Shown piece by piece: positions 22,128 to 34,247 of a stretch of 64,000 nucleotides of DNA. Position 1 is the first letter of the stretch. The number at the start of each line of letters is the position of its first letter. The notes under the pieces were generated by a model. That model was not told where the DNA came from and made no database searches. It saw only the letters and a program-made list of their open reading frames with translations. Source of the stretch: Datura wrightii (lineage: Eukaryota; Streptophyta; Magnoliopsida; Solanales; Solanaceae); contig JASDFA010000020.1 in assembly GCA_035772735.1 (NCBI GenBank), forward strand, positions 110,701,501-110,765,500, in the 5' to 3' direction. The translations under genes and the position numbers were made by a program.

Positions 22128-25044
22128 GTATACTGCCCGTAGGGTGGTTTCTTTACATATATCGATAACTATACACCGAAATTTTGTTATCAAACTTATC
22201 ACTTCGATGAGCACATATATTTCTTAATTCATTTGTCTTGTTTGCAGGAAAACATGGAACTTATAACTTTGAGCTTGGAGTATTTTTCATAAAACTTAAC
22301 ATATACATAGAGATGAGAGGTGAACTACAGACATACAATGTATGAGACTTATTAACGTAGAAACTTGTATTTAGTTAACTGAGAGACCTCCAGGAGAATT
22401 CTTGGGATTAAAAGTTCTAAGTTTAACTAATCATTATCATAGCTTATGCTTATACTTATTTATACATTAGGAACATTGGTACTTTATAGAATCTCTCCTC
22501 TGAATTTAGGGAATTCAAATGATAACTCAACGAGAGCTAAACATATAGATGTATATCATGAGTATAAATAAAAGAATTCAACTGTGTGCTATGACATGAA
22601 AACCGTATACATTAAGACTTCTTACCGAAAAGACTTATAAGGACTTGAGTTATTAGACATGTAGGCAACATCAAATACTTGACCAAGACACTAGTATGAT
22701 TCTCGTAATATTATTTCTTTAGAACTTCTTAGATTAGCTAGCACGTTTCAAAACAAATTGGTGACATGAAGACATAACATACAGATCTGAGACTGGGAGC
22801 TCTGTAAATTAGGAACTCGTGAGCAACTCTCTAAGTGATGCCTTATAGGCAAATAAAGATATATAGTCGTAGTTCAGATGATGTTGGCTTGACTTGCATA
22901 ACTTTGCAATTATTTGAGGATCTTAAGAAAGCTTACTTCATTATAAGAAACTCCGAAGATCCTAGGATTACCCTTTTCAGACATAGAAGTCAATTTCAAC
23001 ACTTAGAATGGATAACTTAACGTAATCGTTTAGGGGTATATCAGAAAGCTTCTCATTAACTTAAGTTACTATTTATAGACGTTCAATGCTAATTGATTAA
23101 TACAAGGTCGTTGCATAATATTCATTATATCATTTTACCACATAACATATTTAGACCACTTATTTAACTTAATACCTTGGCGACTCTCAGGAGGTTCAGA
23201 TAGCACAAGGGTTCTAGTAAACTTACGACAACATTCTAAAGACAATTCTTGTTGCCTTAGCATGTAACTTGAACGTAAGCATAAGCATAAATATATCGTT
23301 ATTTCTGTATAACCTGATAACATTAAGATATTGTGTACAACCTCCCCATAAAGATGGTTTCATGGAAATATCGATAATTTACACATTCAAGTTCTATTTT
23401 TCAAGTACAACGTATTGATTGGTTTGGATACTCGTTAATTAGACGATTAGTAAAGGGAGAAGAATCGAGGAATCTTCTATTGTCCTTATATACCTTAGAA
23501 AATGTGTATGAGGGTGGATGACTATCATAAGGCATTTCCATTTTGTTGTTCTCATTTACTCTTACATAGCTTAAAACCGTTTTCTAGAATTAAGTTCGTT
23601 CGTGCATTGTCGTCTTGCCCGTTTTACCAAATTCACTTTGCAACCAGATTTTTTAAACACATCTGATACTACATATATGACATAATCTAAAGGACCAGAT
23701 CATAGTGCCTACGCTAAGGGGACTTCAGACTCGATTTACAACTACGACAATAATCATAAACAATTCGCCTTCTATTTTACTTTCTTTTACTTCCAACACT
23801 TTCAATTCTTCAAACTTGTTATCTAATACTTTTAAAACTATTGGAAGAATAACATATCCCCCAATAGGAGTCCAAAAATAGAGGGACATTGCCCTTTTCT
23901 ACAACAAGATTTCGTTCTTGGTAAAACAAGCATAGATGCGCCTTTACATACCTTGCTCCGTTGCATCTCTTTTAGCCAATTTCCTCCGCATGCTAGCAAC
24001 GCCGACACCTTCAAATTCCTTTCTTACCACTCATGGAAGGAGGATGTCTTATGCCAAGATTCCAGCAATAATCCAAGTCGGAAACACGCCACAAAATATC
24101 CACAATTTATAGCAACTTTCAACAATTTTACACACTTTATGTGCCGCATACTTGAAGGATATAAAGAGAGTTTCACTTAAATCCTCTTGGTAATTAACTC
24201 CCACAAGTTCGGGGTAGCGAGATGCACATGGCTTTGTCACCTTCCCAAAAACAAGCAGAAACTCCCCCACAAACACATACCGAGCATTACTTCATCTCCT
24301 CACTTTAGTTTGCGAATTTTGAGGAAATAAAACAAGTAGAAATACTTAGCTCCTTTTGTATTAAACTCTAACCAAGATGGAGGTATAACTTCACTTCTCT
24401 ACTGCCCAAAAACGCAACATCTAGGCAGCCAAAAATGCGGCAACTCCATTGTTAGAAGCTTACTAAGAAACCTCTTTCCAAGCTTGGACTATACGGACAT
24501 TTGGCCTATCTATACAAGTTCTTACCTGGGATTTATTTTTACCAATGGATAGAGCTATGAATTTTTGAATTTTGAAAAAAAAATCAAGTAAAGCGGAGTA
24601 GAAATGATCTTTCTAGCTCAAATTTACTTCATATAGGAGGGCTGGCAAAGGCCCGGGCAGTGCCCATGTAACGTGCCCTCCCAAGTGCGTGCTATCCTGC
24701 TGCCTGCCTGTCTTGGTGCCCGCATGCCAGGTACTTTTTTTGCCGGTAGTGCTGTCTCCAAAAGAGTATAACTTTTTACGCTGAACTCCGATCGACAAGC
24801 AGTTTTTTCTCTATAAACTAGACTCAAATACCTTTAATTTTATAGGTTATAGGACTTCTGTATCATTATATATTTGGAGATATATCCTTTTAAAGTTGAT
24901 CATTACGTACAAACTTCACATACTCTATGCTTTTCCCATTTCATATATTTCCCTCCTCACCTACGGCCAACATACAACCCATAATTCCCTTAATACGACA
25001 TATAACCATCAGATGATCATCAAAAAGATTTTCTAGGTGTAACA

Positions 25045-25062
25045 TCCTCCCCCCCTTAAAAT
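25045..25062 (-). other. LC polypurine tract
   Basis: On the minus strand TTTTAAGGGGGGGAGGA sits directly before the LTR start TGTTACACC. It defines the right edge of the LC 3' LTR. Confidence 0.8.
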
Positions 25063-25496
25063 CATTCGTCCTTGAATGAGGGTTATACCTCTGCAGCCGT
25101 AACTTTAGCTACACTATCTTTAACTTTTCCTTGCCTTGTGTCAGAAACATACATTCCATTTCTCATAAGCACATCCTCTTTCTATTGCCGCTTCATATTA
25201 AACCGTACTTACTCAACTCCATCTATTTGTATGATGTAAGATAGGCATGCTTTAGTACCATAAAATTGGTAACTTTTCTAACCCTAAGAAAATTAATACA
25301 CTAGCACGGGAGTTATGATTTACTCCAATACCATTTTTCCATTCATATCTTTAGGAAATATCACAGAAAAAAAAGTCACAACTTAACCACTTAACATATA
25401 GAATCAGTGCCAAACCTAAAGTTTCTCTTTTACCTTTGCTTTCATCACGGCCTGTCACTGCCTATCTTGGAAATGAGGGCTAAAAGAAACTGTAGT
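25063..25496 (-). other. LC internal region without recognisable gene
   Basis: Between the polypurine tract and the gag remnant. In an autonomous element pol would lie here; no RT, RNase H or integrase motif is seen on either strand. Confidence 0.6.
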
Positions 25497-26282
25497 TTAA
25501 TCAAGGGAAAACATAGAGACTGAAGGAAACACTGAACTTTTGGCTGGCTGGGGTCTCCAAGTACTACGAGGGTCCTTAAATAGTCTTGTCGACTTGATCT
25601 TCTTACTCTGATCTACTTCTTTGTCAGTACTTTGGAGACGGTTAATCAGATCATTCGTCTTGTGAGAAAATACTAGCATCCGAGCAGTAGTCATTTCTTT
25701 CTCGGTAGACATTCCAAAACACTCTCAGACCAGATAGGGTCCCAAACCTAATACAATCAATATACTCTATCCCTCGTATTTTGCACCCTATCTGAAACAT
25801 ATTGGGCCAAAGAGTTAAAGTTGAGACTATATTCGTGAATACTCATGCTGCCCTGAGTTAGGTACAAAAACTTACTAACTCGAACCCGTTGAAGTTCCCG
25901 TGGCAAGTACTGATCCGTAAAGGCTAGGGGATTTAGGCTCAAACCCACGGGCACTAGAGCTCTCAAAAGGATTCCCCTGGATCCTGCCAATAATTTAAAA
26001 GCCTGATTTTTGAAATGTCACTACTCGGGTTATCATTTGAAATGCTTTCTCCAAATCTTGTCACTTTGAAATGCCTGAAGGTGCTGGAGGATAAGCAACT
26101 CTATCTCCTCCCGGCTCTACCAGAACTAGGACAACATGAGGGGCAAAACCCTTCCCATGGTAGCTCTGACTAGAACTAAAGGACCTATAACACGGGGAAT
26201 AAAAAAACTCACTTTGAGCCGTTAATCTATCTCTCATATTAGTAGGAGGGCGACTGGGACCCTCTTCCAGCATTAATTCCAA
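25497..26282 (-). pseudogene. gag: LC gag remnant
   Basis: Minus-strand pieces of gypsy gag. The frame 25990-25757 has FTDQYLPRELQRVRVSKFLY, LTQGSMSIHEYSLNFNSLAQ and YVSDRVQN, which is the FLDRFFPRELRE...MSV.EYSLKF.QL.KYA block of TK-type gag. The frame 25712-25497 continues with a TTARMLVFSHKTNDLINRLQ segment, the 'MLI..MDISRLM' block. 26282-26061 may be the upstream or low-complexity part but has no motif I can name. It is strongly diverged and broken into at least three frames. The only protein trace between the LC LTRs. Confidence 0.65.
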
Positions 26283-26510
26283 TAAATCTCGTAGTAATCT
26301 ACCTTACTTCAAGTCAATTCTAAATTATAGGCACGATTTAGATTTCAAACACCTCTTACATCTTTGCTCTATAGCACGATCTATTAGTGAACAAAGTGAA
26401 ACAACTCTTAAATGCCCTGTAGCCTATTGATTATAAGTATGGTGCACAACATACCCATAAACAAGATTCTACTAGACACGGCTTGTGGATTCCCTGGGAT
26501 ACAACTTCGT
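26283..26510 (-). other. LC 5' untranslated region
   Basis: Between the primer site and gag on the minus strand. No motif seen. Confidence 0.5.
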
Positions 26511-26520
26511 GCTGATACCA
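26511..26520 (-). other. LC primer-binding site, initiator-Met type
   Basis: On the minus strand TTGGTATCAGC starts 2-4 bases after the LTR end (GGCATGACA). TGGTATCAGAGC is the usual site for Tekay-type gypsy elements; the last bases differ here. Confidence 0.8.
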
Positions 26521-27227
26521 AGTTTGTCATGCCTCAAAACTGGGGGAGGTCGCGACTGGCTCCCGATACCTGACATACCGGGAAGCTAGCTATATGACGT
26601 CTGTAACTGAAACACTTAGGACATCCAGGCCACCTGTCACAATCAACTAGAGTACAAAATTGACCCATAATGTCTCAATGACCACAAATAAATAGCTGGA
26701 ATGTTGATAAGGCCATGACTATGCTAAACCAAGCAACGGAAAACTGACAAGGCCACAAACTGAATAATACTATACATACTATGTCCACAAAGCCTCTAAT
26801 TAGTAAACTAAACTGATGGTCGGAATAGGGTTCTGACCTACCCGTGACTATAACTCAAAACTCAAGCTGAAATAACTAGGCCCTAGCTCCAAGAAGAAAG
26901 GAGCATACCAAATCATCCAATGATCTCATGAACTGCTACTGCAACTGAAAATCGCAGCCTCTGCTAGCACCTGCGGCATGAACACAGGTTCGCAGGTGAA
27001 GGTACATCAGTACGAATGAAATGTACTGGTATGTAAGGCTGGAAACTGCAAACATATAAGATAGCAATAATAATTGAGCCAGAAATAAGGAATAGTAACA
27101 ACCTGGAATCCGAGAAACTGAAACCTGACAATAACTCAATACTGAAGTGCAAATGCAACCAAGTAGTGTACAAACAAAGTTATAACTGTAATGCTGGCGG
27201 CTAGCTGACCAAAAAATTCAGGTAAAA

Positions 27228-27427
27228 ATGCCTCCAACCTATGTACCATACCAAGGTAAAATAAAAATATCTCAGTCGGTATACCATAACGGGGTAAAAT
27301 AAAAATATCTCCAGCCAGTGTACCATACTGGGGTAAAATTAAAATATCTCCAGCAGGTGTACCATATTGGGGTAAAATAAAAATATCTCTAGCCGGTGTA
27401 CCATACCGAGATAAAATAAAAATGCCT
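27228..27427. repeat. 40-bp tandem array in LC 5' LTR, about 5 copies
   Basis: Units of the form ctccagcc(a/g)gtgtaccata, then ctggggtaaaataaaaatat. Allelic to the array at 13217-13406, but here uninterrupted. Confidence 0.87.
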
Positions 27428-27787
27428 CAATCATAATCATGAACGGAGCCGATAGAGCTTATACTAAGTCAATTTAACACATATAGCATTGAAATTACAA
27501 ATGCTAAATCTGTTGTCCTAATAGGTCTCTTTCGTAACATATAATGCAAGTGAGCACATATACCATGAAAAATTGCAAATATGCACATATATCATGTAAA
27601 GCTATCAAATTATTTACATACCTGTCAACTTAGTGACTCGATGGACCTTCAGAAGGTTTAGACGACGTAAGAACTTTAGTAGGCTTACAAGCAATGTCCT
27701 ACAAATAATCTTACCAATTTAACGAATCGCTTGAGTAGAAGCACATATATTCTCATTTGTATACAATCCTTTAAAATATGGGAACTA

Positions 27788-27788
27788 T

Positions 27789-27860
<72 letters not shown>
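27788..27860. repeat. (CA)n(TA)n(CA)n composite microsatellite
   Basis: About 12 CA units, about 16 TA units, then about 8 CA units. The minus-strand frame through it encodes only YIYI/CVCV repeats and is not a gene. Confidence 0.97.
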
Positions 27861-29229
27861 CGCCCACATGGTGGTTCCTTTACATGTATCAATAACTATA
27901 CACTGAAATTCTGTTATCAAACTTATCACTTCGATGATCACATATATTTCTTAATTCATTTGTGTTATTTGCAGGAAAACATGGAACTTATTACTTGGAA
28001 CTTGGAGTAATTTTCATAATTCTTAACGTATACATAGAGCTGAGAGGTGAACTAAAGACATACAATGTATAAGAGTTATGTGTAATGTATAAACTCGTAT
28101 TTAGTTAACTGAGTGACCTCCAAGAGACTTCCTGGGATTAGAAGTTCTATGTTTAGCTGAGCATTATCATATATTGTGCTTATACTTACTTATACGTTAG
28201 GAACATTGGTACGTGGGAGAATCTCTCCTCTGAATTTAGGAAATTCAAATGATAACTCAACGAGAACTAAGCATATAGACGTATATCATGAGTATAACTA
28301 AAAGAATTCAACTGTATGCTATGAAACGAAAACCGTATACATTAAGACTTCTTACTGGAAATACTTATAAAGACTTGAGTTATTAGACATGTAGGCAACA
28401 TCAAATACTTGGCCGAGACACTAGCATGATTCTCGTAATATTATTTCTTGAAAACTTCTTAGATTAGCTTTCATGTTTCAACACAAATTGGTGACGTGAA
28501 GACATAATATACAGATATGAGACTTGGAGCTTTGTAACTTGGAAACTTGTGAGCAACTCTCTAAGTGATGCCTTATTGGAAAATAAAGATATGTAGCCGT
28601 AATTCAGACGACGTTGGATTGACTTTCATAACTTTGCAAATTATCTGAGGAGCTTAAGAAAGCTTACATCATTATAAGCGACTTAGAAGATCCTAGGATT
28701 ACCCTTTTTAGACATGGAAGACAATTTCAACACTTAGAATGGATAACTTAACATAATCGTTTAGGGGTATTGCAGAGAGCTTCTCATTAACTTAAGTTAC
28801 TATTTACAGACGTTCAACTCCAATTGATTCATACAAGGTCGTTGCATAATATTCATTATAATATTTTACCACATAAAATATTTAGACCACTTATTTAATT
28901 TAATACCTTGGTGACTCTCAGGAGGTTCAGATAGCACAAGTGTTCTAGTAAACTTACGGCAACATTCTAAAGACAATTCTTGTTGCCTTAGCGTGTAACT
29001 TGAACATAAGCATAAGCTTAAATATATTCTTATTTCCGTAAAACTTGATAACATTAAGATATTGTGTATAACCTGCCCATTAAGATGGTTTCATAGAAAT
29101 ATCGATAATTTACACATTCAAATTCTATTTTTCAAGTACAACGTATTGGTTGGTTCATTAGATCCAAGTATATTTGCACAAGATGCTTAAATAGTTCAAA
29201 TTGACAACTCTAGGCTATCAATGCCTATT

Positions 29230-29246
29230 CCTCGGCAACGACACCA
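29230..29246 (-). other. AT2 primer-binding site
   Basis: Minus strand TGGTGTCGTTGCCGAGG, a variant of TGGCGCCGTTGCCGGGG with three differences, four bases after the LTR end. Confidence 0.78.
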
Positions 29247-30695
29247 AAATTGATCACATCCAAATTCACTTCTTTCTAGGAGAGATTGTACACGGTCTTT
29301 AGCAAAATAATTTACCCAACTTTGTGAGTCGGGGTTGAATCCACAAGGAATAGGGATAGATCGCTACTAAAGTTGTATGTCAACTTAAACTAGTTATTAT
29401 CATTGTATCACAATACATAGAATAAATGTTGGTGGAAAACTAAAAACACTATATAACTCTACTCAATATCAAAATTAAGCAACGCAAGTTGAAGCAACAA
29501 TTAGAGCAAATACTAGAGATGTGCTAATGATGGGGCATCAATAGGACTGGGGTTAATCAACAAGTCTCAAGAATCAACTACTAACATGAATTGCCATGGA
29601 AAAATCTATACCCAATGTCTTTCGACCACTTGGGCATATTCTACTACAGTTCTTTCAAACCTCAAGCAAAATTAACACATTACCCAATTTGTCTTGGGGA
29701 AGAAGTAAGCTATTTCTAGCCTTAATCCTTAAATAGAGCTATGAAAATCGATTTTGGCTATTTTTAGCCTAACCCATATTTGCAAAACTGAAATCCCCAC
29801 TAATGCTTTCTCACCCATATCTTACATCCCTTTTTCAAGCAAGAGCAAGATAAGTAAATGCAATCTACGTTTGAAACCATAAATATTTGCATTGAAACTC
29901 AGAGAAAGCATTAGATTCATGCATACTAACTAATTCTAAGACTAAATTAGCAACTCCCAATCAAATATTAACTCACATCAAGCGCACACCCCTAGCAATA
30001 AAATTAACTACTCATGAATATAAGTAAAAGAGTTAAAGCAATAAGAGATTCAATCACATTCATAATTGAATATAAATTTGAGCTTCAATGTATACTTCAA
30101 TGGATAATTTCTTACCCTAAAAGTATTAAAGAAGAAGAAGGAGAAGCAGACTATCTCTTACTTCTCTCTATAATTCTCTCTCTACAAAATTAGCTAATCG
30201 AAAAGTACTCCTCTATAAAAATAAAAGTGTGTACAAAATAGGAAAAGTCTACTTTTTCTCATGTTGCATAGATTCCCATTTTTCCCTCATAAGCTTCAAA
30301 ATCATTCTTGTGTCAGATCTAGACAGCTTTTCCCTTCACAGTATAGTGTCACTTATGTGACACTTGCATTTTACAGGTGCCCATTCGCGAGACGCGGGTG
30401 CTTCACTGGTCATGGAAGATAGTCTAGTTTGGCTTTTATGTATGCTTCTATGCTCTACATGTTCCCGACTGCTTTTCGCTTTTTTCGTCCAATCTAAGGG
30501 CAGTTTACTTCGGTGTCTCACTAATGTTTCACTGGTGTCAGACCTCCGAACGCAGGTGTCCCTTTCCCAGCACCTGTTTTTTGTTCAATATCTTTGTTTT
30601 CTTTTGAGCTTAACACCTACAAAATCAAAGGAAAAAGGCATAAAACCTTTCTAGATGAGTTAAAAACAAAGCAAAAGCTCATACTTAAAAGGCTA

Positions 30696-30720
30696 ATGAG
30701 TTGTTAAATTACCAACTCAT
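30696..30720 (-). other. Terminal stem-loop at AT2 LTR start
   Basis: ATGAGTTG-9 nt-CAACTCAT, a perfect 8-bp stem beginning two bases inside the LTR. AT4 and AT5 LTRs have stem-loops of different sequence at the same place. Confidence 0.7.
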
Positions 30721-30722
30721 CA

Positions 30723-32260
30723 CTAAACTAATCATAAATATGTTCATAAGAAAAACATTGTATAACATAACATGAGCCTAATTATCATAATCATAAACAT
30801 GCATAAATCGTAAGGAACAATGGGAGGATTCATCATAACCGACACCATCATGATAGAGCTGACTTAATGCCCCAACTATCACACTCAAATAGGTAGAGCC
30901 GCCTCAAGCTTGCCAAGGAAAAGAATGATAACATGGCGTGATATCTCTAATGAGACCTCATAGGATTAAACATGAATATATTTCTATGTTGGCACATAGT
31001 TCTAAGGTTTGAGTTCCCAAAACCCTTGACCTACTCAGTGCTAGATACTACTCCTAAAACATGCATATGGATCATATTGTAATCATGAAACATAATTGAA
31101 ATACATGAGCTAGTAAAAATCATAAGATACATGAACTTCTTGAAATAGGTGAACTAGCCATGAAAGAGGCCTGAGAGTCGGCTGTGAACATAAGCTTGAT
31201 AACTGTAAAAACTATGCATACTTGAAATCCATAAATTCATGTAGGGTCCTTGTGAAAATCATGCATCATGATCATAAAACATAACTTAAAACTTGTGAAT
31301 TGATATCATAAGAAAATCATGGGATTTCATTTAAAAGGAATTTAACCCTAGAAGTTCATAATCATACTTGTAATTTTGGAATCGAAATTTCATGGAAGTC
31401 TTGATAGAAATATAAAACCCTAAAATTAGAATCATTATTTTGAGCAAGATAGCTAATCTCATAGATGAATCATAGAGGAATTCAACGACACCCAACCTAG
31501 CCCTAGAATTTCGAACCTAGGACATGAGGAATTAAAGATCATGATTTTGATAGAAGAAGGGGCATGAGGTGGAACAACCCCCTATTGACAATCCCCAAAT
31601 ACCTTGGTTCACTGATTCCTTGCCTTAGCTTGAGTCCCAAAGAGAATTTGAGAAGATGAAAGTGAAGAACCCTAGCTTGTTCTTGTGAGCCTTAAGAGGT
31701 TTTGATCTTCAAATTAGAGTGTTAGGAGTAGAATGAGAGTTCTAGGGTGAATATTCCCCTTAAATCACTCTTTCCTATGTTTAAAATGATGTATTTTAGG
31801 AGTTAGGAGCTTAGAAATTAAAAAAAATGCCCTTAATGATTCTACGGGAAAAACCTTACTGCCAGTAACCACAAGTGACCTAATGAGTTGTTAGGTTACT
31901 AGATGACTCGTGGTCTTCCCTTGTTATTACTGGAAACTTTCCCTGTTTTTGAGCAGCAAGACACCCAATGACTTGTTACCACCACTTCTTGTCACAACTG
32001 AAAATTTCCATACTTCCATCCTTCCCAGACAATGACTCCCTTGACGAGTTGTGAAGTGGCACCACGACTCGTCCCTCAATTCATTATGTCTCTTGAAAGT
32101 CCAATATTTTACCAACTCATGCACACACAATTGGTCACTTAATGACCCATCGGGTCATAAAGGAGAAACTCAATGACTCATTTCATGACCTAGTCTAGAT
32201 TTTTCTGTTTTCTTTAATTCAACCCTTGGGTTTGATCTTAGGGACTTTTGGGGTGTTACA
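30723..32260 (-). repeat. TK3: TK-type LTR, first 1.54 kb, minus strand
   Basis: The sense strand starts TGTAACACCCCAAAAGTCCC at 32260 and runs left. It includes a diluted word island (31850-32170: actcgtggtc, gacgagttgt, cacgactcgt) and the 'caccgag...gtgccac' block in reverse. The last kilobase is missing where AT2 begins. No gag or pol is attached. Short frames are not genes. Confidence 0.8.
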
Positions 32261-34247
32261 AATGATCTCCTAGTAATTCCCTACCATTGATAACTCAATT
32301 ATGTTACCTGCTATGACCCACTAAGACCACATTGATTAAGAATTCAATCACAGTACAGGTTAAATAGCTCAACACATACAAGAAAAGCATTAAACCATAT
32401 GATTGGAGTTATGTCCTGCACAATTAAGCTATTTGTACATACCTGTCCTTCCCGAATTCCACACCACATCTCTACACCATAATCATGTCATGTAGTACCT
32501 TACCTATGCCGTGTCATTACATTTAGATCCCAACTGTGTATCTCACACTATACCTAAATCATCTTGGTATATCTTGTATTACCCTTGTAAACCTATATAT
32601 CATTGTCACTGCAGTTGTATGAATATCATTCCTTACCTACACAATATATGTCTCACAACTATACCATCAGTGATATGCCAGGCACACGCCTCTATCATAT
32701 CACTGTACATACATGCCAGAGGGTCTTATGTTTGCCCTTCTAGTCATGACTTGCAGGGGACTCTAGAATTTCATATATTGTACACACAGCCATATGAAAC
32801 CTTCATCATACATGTGTGTGTACTCATATCTGTACACCCAGCCATATGAACATTTAGTCATCCCTGTTCATGTACTCACTCATTCTGCTCGGCTGGATTC
32901 TCGTCTCGGCCATGAGCCTTTCACTCTCAACATGTAGATGATTCTTTTTTCCATTTCACATTCCACTTTATTTACTCACTCGTTCATCACAAATTCCACC
33001 CCTCATTTCTTGAACAGTATATCGCAGTTCAATTTATCAACAAAATCACATATTCAACAAGAATTAGGGATTATACATTACAAGTTATAACATAATCATG
33101 ACCTAGGTCCATTTCTGAATCAGTTAGTTATTACATCATTTATACCCAAAAGTTAAGCAACCGGGGGCAAACTGGCCCGCTCGTGAGATTGGGCTTCGTT
33201 ACAGGGGCATCACTATCGCTGCCACTATCTCACTGCAATGTTCCAATGTCACTACAGTGGTACTGTCCAAGTAGTACTCTGATCTAGTTGTCCACCTAGA
33301 TTCCCCTCCAATTGCTCTTCGCAATCATCTCACCCATTATGCATATACTCTATTAATCACTGCCTGTAATCATTTCACCTTTCTACCTCAAGCAAGGACA
33401 ATCAAATTGGCAGGAATCAAACAATCATAGCACACGAACATGACAAAGTGAACTTACTAGTCCCTTAAATTATCCAAACATAGGCGCTACCTGATTTTCC
33501 ATGCCCATGACCATATCCTGGTCCCTTATTCGAGCGTCCCATAGAGATAGCCCTCAATGATGACAGAATCCAATGATCTAGGTTCAAGTATCTTAATACC
33601 TACAAAATTTTATATCATGGGGATTTCATCACCTCTTCCATATTTTCTTCTGATTCCCTCTGTCTCATAGACACTTACTGATTATATTGTATGCAATGGT
33701 AATGAACTCAAAATTTCTCCGTACTCATCAATGGCACATCAAGTATGCGCACATATATATTTTCCTAATCAAAGTCTAACATGAAAGTGAGTAAGCCATA
33801 GCTTATCTGGGCACCAAGCAATTGTCAAGAAATTCCCTGCTGTGTGCTTGCCTCAAATTTTGAGTTCTTATGGAAAATTGTCAGGACGGAGGGTGAAGTC
33901 TTGCCTTCTCTAGCCTCCTTGTTTCTTTCTTCTATTTTAGAAATCCTAATTTCTATTTTGGAAAATATTTATTTAGCACCCCTTATGGAAATAGGTTTTT
34001 AAATCCTAATCGGGATAGGGTTGCAAAATTCTGGTCCGTGTCACCTGCTGCAGTGGTTTTGTTATAGCGGACATCTGTCTGCCATGGTGACCCTCTGTCA
34101 TGGCCCACCTAATTTTAACTTATCCTAATTAAAATTGTCTATCGCATAGTTCTTTAAATCTGGGAACTTGATCCCGACTTATAAAAATTTTAAATTTTAC
34201 CCATGAATAAGTCATCGGGGGTGCTTTAATAATTATACAGGCCATTA
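32261..34247 (-). repeat. BX left LTR (3' LTR if one element), minus strand
   Basis: Starts TGTAATGGCC on the sense strand at 34247. 32270-32385 matches 51540-51655 of the right LTR closely (cattgataactca, cccactaagacca, gattaag(a/c)attcaatcacag). 32700-32900 matches, in reverse, the plus-oriented BY LTR at 55390-55640 (gactctagaa, ggcacacgcctc). The last 800 bp or so are missing next to TK3. Words of the GCTGCAGTGG type occur at 33210-33260 and 34055-34110. No gene recognised. Confidence 0.75.

Larger units (their letters stand above)
12547..25044 (-). mobile_element. LC 3' LTR (about 4.2 kb without its insertions)
   Basis: Minus-strand LTR with plus-strand ends TGTCACGCCCC (12547) and GGTGTAACA (25044). 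It is paralogous to 26525-29153. It is interrupted at 13407-21701 by the solo LTR SL; removing SL and one target-site copy leaves about 4.2 kb. Segments 12547-13406 and 21707-25044 contain no recognisable gene. They hold the 40-bp array (13217-13406), a TA microsatellite and long AT-rich sequence. A small stem-loop GCTCC-9 nt-GGAGC is at 12908-12926. Confidence 0.85.
26525..29153 (-). repeat. LC 5' LTR, truncated
   Basis: Matches 12547-13406 plus 21707-23440 of the other LTR nearly throughout. It starts TGTCATGCC on the plus strand and stops at 29153, where AT2 sequence begins. About 1.6 kb (the equivalent of 23440-25044) is missing and does not reappear in the window. It includes the stem-loop GCTCC-9 nt-GGAGC at 26886-26904. 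Open frames in it are shadows. Confidence 0.87.
29154..30722 (-). mobile_element. AT2: Athila-like 5' LTR plus about 100 bp of leader
   Basis: Minus-strand LTR from TGATGAGTTGG (30722) to GGATGTGATCA (29251), 1.47 kb. It is followed by the primer site (29246-29230) and about 75 bp of leader that ends abruptly against LC at 29154. It aligns with the AT1 LTR. 30360-30575 holds a word cluster (cattcgcgagacgcgggtgc, ttcactggtcatgg, ttcactggtgtc). No gag or pol remains. Confidence 0.82.

Noticed and set aside
27685..27867. 60-residue minus-strand reading frame
   Set aside because: It only translates the CA/TA microsatellite (YIYI, CVCV).
32511..32849. 112-codon plus-strand frame
   Set aside because: Lies within the BX LTR and is not preserved in the BY copy; no motif or codon pattern.
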